NCBI GenBank assembly: GCA_017451645.1
Contig: JAFTNZ010000007.1
Span: 1-64,000, forward strand
DNA from: Bacteroidaceae bacterium
GTDB taxonomy: Bacteria; Bacteroidota; Bacteroidia; Bacteroidales; Bacteroidaceae
Length of the DNA: 64,000 bases
Reading direction: 5' to 3'
A program made the position numbers and the translations under genes. The notes below the pieces were generated by a model that was not told where the DNA came from, made no database searches, and saw only the letters and a list, made by a program, of their open reading frames with translations. This document shows, one piece after another, positions 50,896 through 59,519 of this stretch (position 1 is the stretch's first letter; each line of letters starts with the position of its first letter).

Positions 50896-51687
50896 ATGGA
50901 AACAAACACAAGCGTCAATTACCGCGATTTCAACATCAGCGATATCGTATCACAAGCCTGGGAACTCACCAAGAAGCATTTCCCCATCTTCTTGCTTGGC
51001 ATCATCCTGTTAAATACCATCAGCTACCTGCCGAACATGGCAAGCGATACGATGTATCTCAACTCCATACTTGAAAATGGTACAATCATGACTCAGGAGG
51101 AAGTCATCGAATCACTCAGTCCTGCCGAGTTGATTGGAATGTTGGGAGGCATTCTGTTGCTGTCCATCGTCGCAGCATTGCTCTACTGCTACGTATTCAT
51201 CGCATACAACCGTATGCTCTACCGCACCGTTCATGGCGAGAAGCCCGACCTTACCGCAGCCTTGAAGGGTGCATACAAAGGCTACTGGCCTTACGTCGGC
51301 ACCTACCTGTTGGTGGAAACCATTGTGATTATAGGTGTTTGCTGCTGCATCATACCCGGTATTTACCTGAGCGTACGCTTGATGTTTGCCCCCTACATCA
51401 AGTCCGTACACCCCGAGAAGAGCCTCAGCGAATGCTTCTCGCAATCGTGGGAAATGACTAAAGACCACTTTTGGGATCTCTTCCTGTTGGGCATTGTGGC
51501 CGTGCTCATCCTGTTCGTTGGCTTCCTCCTCTGCTGTGTGGGTATCCTCTTCACCATGGTCATCTACTACTTCATCTTCGGTGTCGCTTATGAGCAGTTG
51601 GCTCCATCCATGCCCGAAGAGGCTGTAGCTGAAGGAACCACCACTCCTGCCACAGGAGAAGAGACGGTGATTGTTACAGAATCGTAA
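50896..51687 (+). CDS. Integral membrane protein, 263 aa (YciC/DUF975-like layout)
   Basis: A soluble N-terminus (Y-R-D-F-N-I-S-D-I-V-S-Q-A-W-E-L-T-K-K-H-F) precedes about five to six helices, including G-M-L-G-G-I-L-L-L-S-I-V-A-A-L-L-Y-C-Y and V-G-C-x-C-type segments near 215. The repeated pattern S-Q-S/A-W-E-M/L-T-K-x-H-F occurs at both ends of the membrane part (near 18 and 185), suggesting an internal duplication. The last 35 residues are acidic and Thr-rich. Function unknown. A strong hairpin terminator follows. Confidence 0.7.
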   Translation: METNTSVNYRDFNISDIVSQAWELTKKHFPIFLLGIILLNTISYLPNMASDTMYLNSILENGTIMTQEEVIESLSPAELIGMLGGILLLSIVAALLYCYVFIAYNRMLYRTVHGEKPDLTAALKGAYKGYWPYVGTYLLVETIVIIGVCCCIIPGIYLSVRLMFAPYIKSVHPEKSLSECFSQSWEMTKDHFWDLFLLGIVAVLILFVGFLLCCVGILFTMVIYYFIFGVAYEQLAPSMPEEAVAEGTTTPATGEETVIVTES

Positions 51688-51740
51688 TGTCCAAAGCATA
51701 GATGTGACTCCCGGACACTTGTCGCACACATCCGGTGAAC

Positions 51741-51798
51741 AGCCCGGTTATGAATTTCCGTTTTTCACCGGAGCATTCATAACCGGACTGGCTTTTTC
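51741..51798 (+). terminator. Terminator after the membrane gene
   Basis: A 12-bp stem (CCGGTTATGAAT 51744-51755 with ATTCATAACCGG 51775-51786), then GACTGGCTTTTTC. Confidence 0.65.
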
Positions 51799-51841
51799 AG
51801 GTTGTCACTACAATAAAAACGGCTCTTGAAAGTTATATAAA

Positions 51842-51914
51842 GGGAGGTTCTATAAATCAGCTTGCAAGGATTTCCAACCTGAACAGACGAAGGAACTAAT
51901 TTATAGTACCTCCC
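51842..51914. repeat. 16-bp inverted repeat upstream of the porE-like gene
   Basis: GGGAGGTTCTATAAAT (51842-51857) and ATTTATAGTACCTCCC (51899-51914) pair at 15 of 16 positions across a 41-nt centre. The right arm ends 13 nt before the start codon, so the arm contains the translation-initiation region. Confidence 0.65.
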
Positions 51915-51927
51915 TGAAGGTATAACG

Positions 51928-53922
51928 ATGAAAAGAAAAAAGTTCATATCCCGACTGTCTGCATTCGTACTGACGACCGTGTTGCTATGCTGTTCGTGCG
52001 GTGCGGAGAAGGCTCTGCGCAAAGCAGAGCAGCATGAGGCTTTGGGCGAATATTCCGAAGCGGCCAAATACTACAAGAAAGCCTATTCGAAGACAGCTGT
52101 CAAACAACGGGACAAGCGGGGAGAACGGGCCTTCAAGATGGCCGAATGCTACCGCCGGATAAACAATGCTACACGGGCCGTGGGAGGATACAAGAATGCT
52201 GCACGTTACCACTATCCGGACAGCATTGTGTTTCTTCACCTGGCCGATATGCAACGCATGACCGGCGACTACAAGAGTGCATTGAAGAACTACGAGGTGT
52301 ATCACACCTACAAGCCCGAAGACATCCGCGCCATCAACGGTATGCAATCCTGCAAGGATGCACCTGTATGGAAAAAACACCCCAACCGATACATTGTCAA
52401 GAAGTTCGACCTGTTCAATTCAAGAAGGGCCGAATATGCCCCCATGTATGCAGGGGAAGACACCGAACAGATTTATTTCACCTCCACACGTGAAGATGCA
52501 CAGGGTGAAGACCTCAGCGGCATTACCGGCATGAAGGCACCCGACATCTTCATTTCCAGAAAGAATGAAAAGGGGAAATGGCAAAAGCCCGAACCCATCG
52601 AATCGGAAGTCAACAGCGACTTTGAAGACGGAGCCTGCTGCTTTACTCCGGATGGAAAGACCATGTATTTCACCCGCTGCCAGATGGACAGCGACTATCC
52701 GCGCTATGCTGAAATTTTCAAATCCACCCGAAGCGACGCTTCGTGGAGCGCTCCACAAAAGTGCGAGATAGTGAAAGACACCCTCTCTTCATTGGCACAT
52801 CCGGCAGTTTCTCCCGATGGAGAATGGCTCTACTTTACCTCCGATATGCCCGGAGGAATGGGAGGAAAGGACATCTGGCGGGTACGATTCACGGCTGACG
52901 GATTCGGAGGAGTGGAGAATTTGGGCAACCGGATCAACACTCCCGGCGATGAGATGTTCCCCTCTTTCCGACCGAACGGTGAACTTTATTTTTCATCCAA
53001 CGGTCATCCCGGTATGGGAGGACTCGACCTCTTCAAAGCCATTTGGGATGAAGAGAGAGAACAATGGGACATCACCAACCTGCAAGCCCCCATGAATTCA
53101 CAGGCTGACGACTTCGGCATGACCTTCGAAGGACCATACAACCGGGGATTCTTCACCTCCAACCGTGGCGATGCACGCGGTTGGGATCATCTCTTCACTT
53201 TTGAATTGCCCGAAGTGATCAAGACCATCACCGGATGGGTCTATGAAAAAGAGGGATACGAGCTGCCGGAAGCCCTCGTCCACTTGGTGGGCAACGACGG
53301 CACCAACAAGAAACTCAGCGTCAAGATGGACGGTTCGTTCACCGAACGGGTCAATCCGGAAGTGCACTACGTCCTGCTGGGCACCTGCAAAGGATTCCTC
53401 AACTACAAGCAGGAGGTGCAGATAGACAGCACCAACGAGTCGCGCGACTACGTCCTGCAATTCCCCCTGTCATCCATGACACACCCCGTGTTGTTGGAAA
53501 ACATCTTCTACGAATTCGACAAGGCCACCCTGACAGAAGCCTCTGCCGCCTCACTCGACTCACTGGTTGTCCTCCTGAACGACAATCCCAACGTGACGAT
53601 TGAACTGAGCGCCCATTGCGACTACAAAGGCAGCGATGCCTACAACCTCCGCCTTTCGCAGAAACGGGCAGAAACCGTTGTCAACTATCTGATTGCAGGT
53701 GGCATTTCTCCTGATCGTCTGGTAGCTAAAGGATATGGTGAATCCAGTCCCAAAGTACTCAGGAAAAAGCTGGCAACCCAATTGGGATTCCTGAAAGAGG
53801 GAGACACGCTCACCGAAGAATTTATCCTCACCCTCAGCGAAGAGGAACAGGAAATCTGCAACGGACTCAACCGGCGGACAGAATTCAAAGTCTTGCGCAC
53901 GACTTATGGTCTCTATGAATAG
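51928..53922 (+). CDS. porE: PorE-like T9SS protein: TPR, beta-propeller, CRD, OmpA
   Basis: 664 residues. Lipoprotein signal with lipobox L-C-C-S-C-G. TPR helices (about 25-145), PD40/WD40-like propeller (about 165-420: Q-I-Y-F-T-S-T-R-E-D, T-M-Y-F-T-R-C, W-L-Y-F-T-S-D-M, E-L-Y-F-S-S-N-G), a carboxypeptidase-regulatory-like beta domain (about 430-510: I-T-G-W-V-Y-E-K-E-G), and a C-terminal OmpA domain (N-I-F-Y-E-F-D-K-A-T-L, L-S-A-H-C-D-Y-K-G, N-L-R-L-S-Q-K-R-A) that binds peptidoglycan. This order is that of PorE, a type IX secretion component anchored to peptidoglycan. An inverted repeat covers its 5' leader. Confidence 0.85.
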   Translation: MKRKKFISRLSAFVLTTVLLCCSCGAEKALRKAEQHEALGEYSEAAKYYKKAYSKTAVKQRDKRGERAFKMAECYRRINNATRAVGGYKNAARYHYPDSIVFLHLADMQRMTGDYKSALKNYEVYHTYKPEDIRAINGMQSCKDAPVWKKHPNRYIVKKFDLFNSRRAEYAPMYAGEDTEQIYFTSTREDAQGEDLSGITGMKAPDIFISRKNEKGKWQKPEPIESEVNSDFEDGACCFTPDGKTMYFTRCQMDSDYPRYAEIFKSTRSDASWSAPQKCEIVKDTLSSLAHPAVSPDGEWLYFTSDMPGGMGGKDIWRVRFTADGFGGVENLGNRINTPGDEMFPSFRPNGELYFSSNGHPGMGGLDLFKAIWDEEREQWDITNLQAPMNSQADDFGMTFEGPYNRGFFTSNRGDARGWDHLFTFELPEVIKTITGWVYEKEGYELPEALVHLVGNDGTNKKLSVKMDGSFTERVNPEVHYVLLGTCKGFLNYKQEVQIDSTNESRDYVLQFPLSSMTHPVLLENIFYEFDKATLTEASAASLDSLVVLLNDNPNVTIELSAHCDYKGSDAYNLRLSQKRAETVVNYLIAGGISPDRLVAKGYGESSPKVLRKKLATQLGFLKEGDTLTEEFILTLSEEEQEICNGLNRRTEFKVLRTTYGLYE

Positions 53923-54047
53923 TTGTCGTTAGTTAAATAAGGAATCAAAGAGGTAGAAAAAGTTATTTTTTTGCGAAATAGCGGACAAACATTGCAGACA
54001 TATGCCAAATTTTCCTTTACTTTGCAAGCGAATTCAGGAAGAATCAG

Positions 54048-54788
54048 GTGAATCTGGTAATTGACATAGGCAACACAACCGCCAAAATAGCGGTATTCGA
54101 CGGAGAGGAACTGACCGAAATCCACTACGGTTCAAACCGTTCGTTGGCCTGTCTGCCCACACTTGCCGGAAGCTTTCCGATAAAGCGGGGCATTCTCTCT
54201 TCCGTTGTGACAATCACTGAGGAGATGCGCTCGCAGATAGCAGCATCGGGCATCCCCATGATGTGGCTCACACCGGAGACTTCCCTGCCTGTTGCCAACC
54301 TGTATCAGACACCACAGACCTTGGGCCCCGACCGCTTGGCAGCCGTTGTAGCTGCCAACTATATGCAGCCGGGGAAAAATTGTCTGGTCATTGATGCCGG
54401 CACCTGCATCACTTATGATTTCATCGATGCCGCAGGCAACTACCGGGGAGGGAACATCTCACCAGGGATGCAGATGCGGCTGAAAGCACTGAATGAGTTC
54501 ACAGACAAATTGCCTCTCGTCGCTCACGAAGGAGACTGCCCGTTGTGGGGAGTATCGACAGAGACTGCCATCCGGGCTGGTGTCAGACAGGGAATAGGTC
54601 TGGAAATCGAAGGATACATCCGGAGGGAAAAGGAAAAAGACCCGCACCTTCTGGTCTTTCTGACTGGGGGAGACGGTTTCTCTTTGGCCGGCCCGATAAA
54701 AGAGACGATCTTTGCGGACAAGATGTTAGTGCTCAAAGGACTGAACAGAATATTGAACTATAATATAATAAATGATACATTATCGTAA
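54048..54788 (+). CDS. coaX: Type III pantothenate kinase
   Basis: 246 residues from a GTG start. ASKHA-fold motifs are in order: V-I-D-I-G-N-T-T-A-K near residue 4, T-L-G-P-D-R-L-A-A around 90, V-I-D-A-G-T-C-I-T-Y-D around 112, G-G-N-I-S-P-G-M near 130, and T-G-G-D-G near 206. It phosphorylates pantothenate in the first step of coenzyme A synthesis and, unlike CoaA, is insensitive to CoA feedback. It overlaps the next gene by 17 nt, heading a run of envelope genes. Confidence 0.93.
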   Translation: MNLVIDIGNTTAKIAVFDGEELTEIHYGSNRSLACLPTLAGSFPIKRGILSSVVTITEEMRSQIAASGIPMMWLTPETSLPVANLYQTPQTLGPDRLAAVVAANYMQPGKNCLVIDAGTCITYDFIDAAGNYRGGNISPGMQMRLKALNEFTDKLPLVAHEGDCPLWGVSTETAIRAGVRQGIGLEIEGYIRREKEKDPHLLVFLTGGDGFSLAGPIKETIFADKMLVLKGLNRILNYNIINDTLS

Positions 54789-56064
54789 AACACTTGCAGC
54801 AATCCTCTTCGTCTTCATCGCATCATCTTGCGCATGGGGACAAAACGGTGCCAATTCCCCATTCACCCGCTATGGATTCGGCCAGCTGGCCGACCAGAGT
54901 CTGGGAGGCAACAAAGCCATGGGAGGTATCGGTATCGGACTGCGCGACGGTGCACAAATCAACGTCAGCAATCCGGCATCCTATACTGCCGTAGATTCAC
55001 TGACCTTCTTGTTCGAAGTGGGATTCACCATGCAGAATGCCAACCTCAGCGATGGAACGACCAAGATGAATGCCAAAAATTCCAGTTTCGACTACATGGC
55101 CATGCAGTTCCGGCTGTTCAACAAGATGGGCATGTCACTCGGATTCCTGCCCTACTCCAATGTAGGATACAGTTTCAGCACAACGGAGGAGCATCCTGCA
55201 CAGAGCATCTGGGACGACCCTATGACCACTACACGCAGCTATTCCGGCGACGGCGGACTGCATCAGGCCTTCATCGGTGTAGGATACAAATTGTTCCCCG
55301 ACCTTTCCATCGGTGTGAATGCCTCATACCTGTTCGGAAACTTCACACACCAGGTGGCCGCCAACTTCAGCGATGCCAACATCTACCCCCTGAAACGGAC
55401 TTATTATGCGGAAATCAGCGATATCAAGCTGGACTTCGGTGCACAATACACCCTTCCCCTGAGCAAGAAGGAGAAGCTGACGATAGGTGCCACCTACTCC
55501 CTTGGCAAAGACCTGAATGCCATCAATGCTTACATCTCTGAGCAGAAGTTGAGCGGGAGCAGCATCCTCACCGACAGCGTGCGCCACATCAGCAAGGCCT
55601 TCCAGTTGCCTCACACCTTCGGCGTAGGCGCCACCTACAATTATGACAGCAAGCTCACAGCCGGAGCCGAGTTCCTGCTGCAGAAGTTCGGAGACATCCG
55701 CTTTTTCGGTAAGGAGGGGCAGTTAGCCGACCGGATGAAGTGTGCCGTCGGTGTGCAATACCTGCCCAACCCCATAGGCCGTAACTTCTTCGAACGGGTC
55801 AGATACCGTGCCGGAGCCTATTATTCCAAACCTTATGTGAAGGTCAACGGACAGGAAGCCGCTCACGAATATGGCATCAGTGCAGGTGTGGCCGTGCCCA
55901 TCACATCACAGTGGGGATGGTTGCAGTCGTCCATCCTCAACATCAGCGGAGAATGGGTCAAGATTGACCCGAAGACAGACGGCGTGCTGACAGAGAACTA
56001 CCTCCGGCTGAGCATCGGACTCACCTTCAACGAATGCTGGTTCAGAAAACTGAAAGTAAGATAA
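54772..56064 (+). CDS. Outer-membrane beta-barrel protein, 430 aa
   Basis: Signal peptide ends near C-A-W-G-Q. The mature start N-G-A-N-S-P-F-T-R-Y-G-F-G, then N-P-A-S-Y, is typical of a Bacteroidetes barrel family related in layout to FadL/OMPP1. Alternating hydrophobic strands run to an end F-N-E-C-W-F-R-K-L-K-V-R. No plug or TonB box. The gene order coaX, barrel, TPR, lptC, CNNM, ppiD is one I recall as conserved in Bacteroides, which suggests a role in outer-membrane maintenance, but the substrate is unknown. Confidence 0.78.
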   Translation: MIHYRKTLAAILFVFIASSCAWGQNGANSPFTRYGFGQLADQSLGGNKAMGGIGIGLRDGAQINVSNPASYTAVDSLTFLFEVGFTMQNANLSDGTTKMNAKNSSFDYMAMQFRLFNKMGMSLGFLPYSNVGYSFSTTEEHPAQSIWDDPMTTTRSYSGDGGLHQAFIGVGYKLFPDLSIGVNASYLFGNFTHQVAANFSDANIYPLKRTYYAEISDIKLDFGAQYTLPLSKKEKLTIGATYSLGKDLNAINAYISEQKLSGSSILTDSVRHISKAFQLPHTFGVGATYNYDSKLTAGAEFLLQKFGDIRFFGKEGQLADRMKCAVGVQYLPNPIGRNFFERVRYRAGAYYSKPYVKVNGQEAAHEYGISAGVAVPITSQWGWLQSSILNISGEWVKIDPKTDGVLTENYLRLSIGLTFNECWFRKLKVR

Positions 56065-56109
56065 TCGAATTCATAACATAACAATAAAACAAGAAGCAAC
56101 AGATTTATC

Positions 56110-57495
56110 ATGAAGAAGATGACAACCCTCTTGTTTGCCCTGACAATCGGTGCAACAAGTTCCTTCGCCCAAATTGCCAAAGAAGACAGATTCGGTCACG
56201 GACAAGACAGTATCGAATGTCTCTCCAACATCAGCTTGTACAACGAGCATGTGAAGACCAAGAACTATGCAGAAGCCTACACACCTTGGAAAAAGGTGTT
56301 CACCAAGCATCCTGCTGCACGCAACGACATGTACGACTACGGTGTGGATATCCTCCGTTGGATGATCAAGAACGAAGCCGATGCCGCCAAGAAAGCGGAG
56401 CTGGTCAACGAACTGCTCGGCATCTACGACCAGCGCATACAGTATCTGGAGTCGCTGAACTCACTGATAAAGAAGCCCTATACCAAAGCAAGCATCCTCG
56501 AGAAGAGAGCCCACGACTACATCGTCTATTTCAAACCGTTGGATTTGGTCAAGGCACACGCCATGCTGTTGGAGGTGCTGAACATGGACCCCGAAAATGC
56601 AGGACACCAGATTATGCTCGACCTGATGCAGGTGTCATCACTGATCTGCAAGAAACAGGAAAGCCACAAAGAGCAGATTGTCAGAGACTATCTGCAGACC
56701 AGCGAACTCGCTTCGAAGAAACTTGATGCAGCCAAGAAGAATGCAGAGAAGGGAGATGCCAACCAGGCCACTTACGAAAAGATTGCCGGCATGTGGGAAA
56801 CGGTCAAGAACAACCTGGATGCCTATTTCATCAACAGTGGTGCGGCCAACTGCGAAAGCCTGCAGGCCATCTATGCTCCGCAGGTAGAGAGCAACAAGGA
56901 GAATCTGGAATTCCTGAAACAGGTGATTTCCATCATGGCCATGCTCAAGTGTACTGACCAGGAAGCCTATATGGCTGCTGCCGAATATGCACACAACATC
57001 GAGCCGACATCACGTTCGGCTGCCGGATGTGCCAGCCGTTACCTCAAGAAGGGAGACACCGACAAGGCTCTGGAATTCATGGATCAGGCCATCGAACTGG
57101 AGACTGACGACAAGGAAAAGGCCGAGTATGCCTACAAGACAGCCGCTATCCTCTACTCTGTCAAGCAGTTGAGCAAAGCCAAGAGCTATGCCAGCAAGGC
57201 CATCTCACTCAACGGCAACTATGGAGCACCTTACATCCTGATAGCACAGATGTACGCTTCGAGCCCCAAGTGGAGCGACGAACCGGCCATGAACAAATGC
57301 ACCTATTTTGCCGCTATCGACAAACTGATGCGTGCCAAGAGTGTTGACCCCAGCGTGACAGAAGAGGCCAACAAGCTGATTGGCAGTTATTCTGCATACA
57401 CACCGAAAGCAGAAGACCTCTTCTTCATCGGTCTGAAGAAGGGCGACACCGTGACCATCGGCGGTTGGATTGGTGAAACTACAACCATCAGATAA
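56110..57495 (+). CDS. Exported TPR-repeat protein, 461 aa
   Basis: Signal peptide (F-A-L-T-I-G-A-T-S-S-F-A-Q) followed almost entirely by helical repeats of TPR type (A-E-A-Y-T-P-W-K-K-V-F; G-C-A-S-R-Y-L-K-K-G-D-T-D-K-A-L-E-F-M; L-S-K-A-K-S-Y-A-S-K-A-I-S-L). A short non-helical end follows (G-D-T-V-T-I-G-G-W-I). It would be a periplasmic scaffold. It follows the barrel gene by 45 nt and precedes lptC by 11 nt, so it may help assemble outer-membrane components; partners unknown. Confidence 0.78.
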   Translation: MKKMTTLLFALTIGATSSFAQIAKEDRFGHGQDSIECLSNISLYNEHVKTKNYAEAYTPWKKVFTKHPAARNDMYDYGVDILRWMIKNEADAAKKAELVNELLGIYDQRIQYLESLNSLIKKPYTKASILEKRAHDYIVYFKPLDLVKAHAMLLEVLNMDPENAGHQIMLDLMQVSSLICKKQESHKEQIVRDYLQTSELASKKLDAAKKNAEKGDANQATYEKIAGMWETVKNNLDAYFINSGAANCESLQAIYAPQVESNKENLEFLKQVISIMAMLKCTDQEAYMAAAEYAHNIEPTSRSAAGCASRYLKKGDTDKALEFMDQAIELETDDKEKAEYAYKTAAILYSVKQLSKAKSYASKAISLNGNYGAPYILIAQMYASSPKWSDEPAMNKCTYFAAIDKLMRAKSVDPSVTEEANKLIGSYSAYTPKAEDLFFIGLKKGDTVTIGGWIGETTTIR

Positions 57496-57506
57496 GCCCG
57501 TGTCGT

Positions 57507-58145
57507 ATGCCCATCGGACAACATAGAAGAGCATTTCATCTTTGTATAAACATAACAGTGGTTTTGTGGACCACTGTTATGTTTCTTTTATTTCCTGCTT
57601 GTTCCGGTCAGGACAAGAACATGGCTGCAGCCATCACCAGCCGGGATTCATTGCCCGTCATGCGCACCGTCGGAGTGGAAAGCCTGATATCCGACTCCGG
57701 AGTGATACGCTACAAGATTATAGCCGAAGAATGGCTCATCTTCGACAAGACGGACCCTCCTTATTGGGCCTTCGAGAAAGGGGTCTATCTGGAGCAATTC
57801 AATGAAGAACTGGTGCCCGAGGCTACCATCAAAGCCGACACAGCCTATTACTACGACCCCAAAAAACTTTGGGAACTGAGAGGCAATGTACACATCGAGA
57901 ACCTGAAGGGAGAGAAGTTCGACACCGAACTGCTCTTCTGGAACCAGAAGACAGAGAAGGTCTATTCTGAAAAGAAAATACGCATCGAGCAGAGCGACAA
58001 AATCATCACCGGACAAGGATTCGAATCGAACCAGCAACTGACGGACTACACCATCCACAGCACCGAAGGCATCTTCTACGTAGAAGAAGAGTCGCCGGCG
58101 GCAGCTGCATCCGCACAAGATTCCCTCCGGACAGATTCCTTATAA
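57507..58145 (+). CDS. lptC: LPS export protein LptC
   Basis: 212 residues. A lipoprotein-type signal (M-F-L-L-F-P-A-C-S-G-Q) replaces the membrane anchor of proteobacterial LptC. The LptC/OstA beta-jellyroll follows: F-E-K-G-V-Y-L-E-Q-F, K-A-D-T-A-Y-Y-Y, L-W-E-L-R-G-N-V-H-I-E-N and L-F-W-N-Q-K-T-E-K-V-Y-S-E-K-K-I. It would carry lipopolysaccharide from the LptB2FG pump across the periplasm. No other lpt gene is in the window. Confidence 0.85.
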   Translation: MPIGQHRRAFHLCINITVVLWTTVMFLLFPACSGQDKNMAAAITSRDSLPVMRTVGVESLISDSGVIRYKIIAEEWLIFDKTDPPYWAFEKGVYLEQFNEELVPEATIKADTAYYYDPKKLWELRGNVHIENLKGEKFDTELLFWNQKTEKVYSEKKIRIEQSDKIITGQGFESNQQLTDYTIHSTEGIFYVEEESPAAAASAQDSLRTDSL

Positions 58146-58152
58146 ACACAAA

Positions 58153-59412
58153 ATGGGAGACATCATCATACAGATTATCATCACGTTGGCATTCTCCGCC
58201 TTTTTCTCCGGCATGGAGATAGCGTTCGTATCATCCAACAAACTGCGGTTCGAATTGGAGAAGATGAACAGCAACATCACATCGCACATCCTCTCCATCT
58301 TCTATCGGAGGCCCAACGACTTCATCTCCACACAATTGGTGGGAAACAACATTGCGCTGGTCATCTACGGTATCCTCATGGCAGAACTCATCGAACAGAA
58401 GCTGCTGGCCGGCATCATCGACAACGAGTTCCTGTTGGTGCTGACGCAGACCATCATCTCCACCCTCATCGTACTGTTTACGGGTGAATTCATGCCGAAG
58501 ACCCTCTTCAAACTATGCCCCAACATGTGTCTGCAAGTGTTTGCCATCCCGGCCTTCATCTGCTACGTTGTCCTCTACCCCATCTCCAAATTCGCTTCCC
58601 TGCTCTCCAACGGCATCTTGCGGCTCGTTGGGGTACGGGTCAGCAAAGAGTCCTCCAACATGGCCTTCACCAAGGTTGACCTGGACTACTTCATCCAATC
58701 GAGCATCGACAGCAAAGACGAAGAAGAGATTGACACAGAAGTGCGGATATTCCAAAACGCACTCGACTTCTCCAACATCAAGATACGCGACTGCATCGTG
58801 CCGCGCACCGAAATCATAGCCGTAGATTACGAAGCCGGACTGGACGAACTGAAATCGCGCTTCATCGAATCCGGCATTTCCAAAATCATCGTTTACAAGG
58901 AGAACATAGACAACATCATCGGATACATCCACTCGTCGGAAATGTTTCACCATGCCGACTGCTGGCGCGATCATATCAGCCAGATTCCATTCGTCCCCGA
59001 AACCATGTCCGCCCAAAAGCTGATGCAGCTCTTCATGCAGCAGAAGCGCACATTGGCCGTAGTGGTCGATGAGTTCGGAGGCACCTCCGGCATTGTGGCT
59101 CTGGAAGACCTTGTGGAAGAAATCCTGGGCGACATCGAAGACGAACACGACACCTCCAACTACATTGCCAAGCAACTGGGCGAAAACGAGTATGTGCTAT
59201 CAGCCCGCCTGGAGATCGAACGCATCAATGAAACGTTCGATCTGGAGCTGCCCGAAGATGACGAATATTTGACATTGGGAGGTTTCATCCTCCACCACTA
59301 CCAGCGCTTCCCGAAGCTCCACGAAATAGTCAACATAGACCGCTTCCAGTTCAAAATCGTCAAAATGTCGGCCACCAAAATAGACCTTGTACGGCTTAAA
59401 GTGATGAATTAA
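58153..59412 (+). CDS. CNNM/CorC family membrane protein, second copy
   Basis: 419 residues. DUF21 membrane domain (F-F-S-G-M-E-I-A-F-V-S-S-N-K-L-R to about 150), CBS pair with V-P-R-T-E-I-I-A-V-D and D-E-F-G-G-T-S-G-I-V-A-L-E-D, and a C-terminal CorC_HlyC domain. It has the same architecture as the gene at 17935, but the sequences differ and the setting (between lptC and ppiD) is different. GldE, a gliding-motility relative, shares this architecture. A role in divalent-cation export is the family view. It starts 7 nt after lptC. Confidence 0.87.
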   Translation: MGDIIIQIIITLAFSAFFSGMEIAFVSSNKLRFELEKMNSNITSHILSIFYRRPNDFISTQLVGNNIALVIYGILMAELIEQKLLAGIIDNEFLLVLTQTIISTLIVLFTGEFMPKTLFKLCPNMCLQVFAIPAFICYVVLYPISKFASLLSNGILRLVGVRVSKESSNMAFTKVDLDYFIQSSIDSKDEEEIDTEVRIFQNALDFSNIKIRDCIVPRTEIIAVDYEAGLDELKSRFIESGISKIIVYKENIDNIIGYIHSSEMFHHADCWRDHISQIPFVPETMSAQKLMQLFMQQKRTLAVVVDEFGGTSGIVALEDLVEEILGDIEDEHDTSNYIAKQLGENEYVLSARLEIERINETFDLELPEDDEYLTLGGFILHHYQRFPKLHEIVNIDRFQFKIVKMSATKIDLVRLKVMN

Positions 59413-59519
59413 CGCATTTTTCTGAGAAAAAAGTAGGTCACATAAATGGTTTTTCGTATCTTCGTGCGCTAATTACGGAAATAAAGAAAATAACAATAAC
59501 AAAAACATCTAAATCAACA

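Noticed and set aside
51842-51914. Invertible promoter of the Mpi type
   Set aside because: No TAnnTTTG box is visible on either strand between the arms, so inversion would not move a recognisable promoter; kept only as a structured leader.
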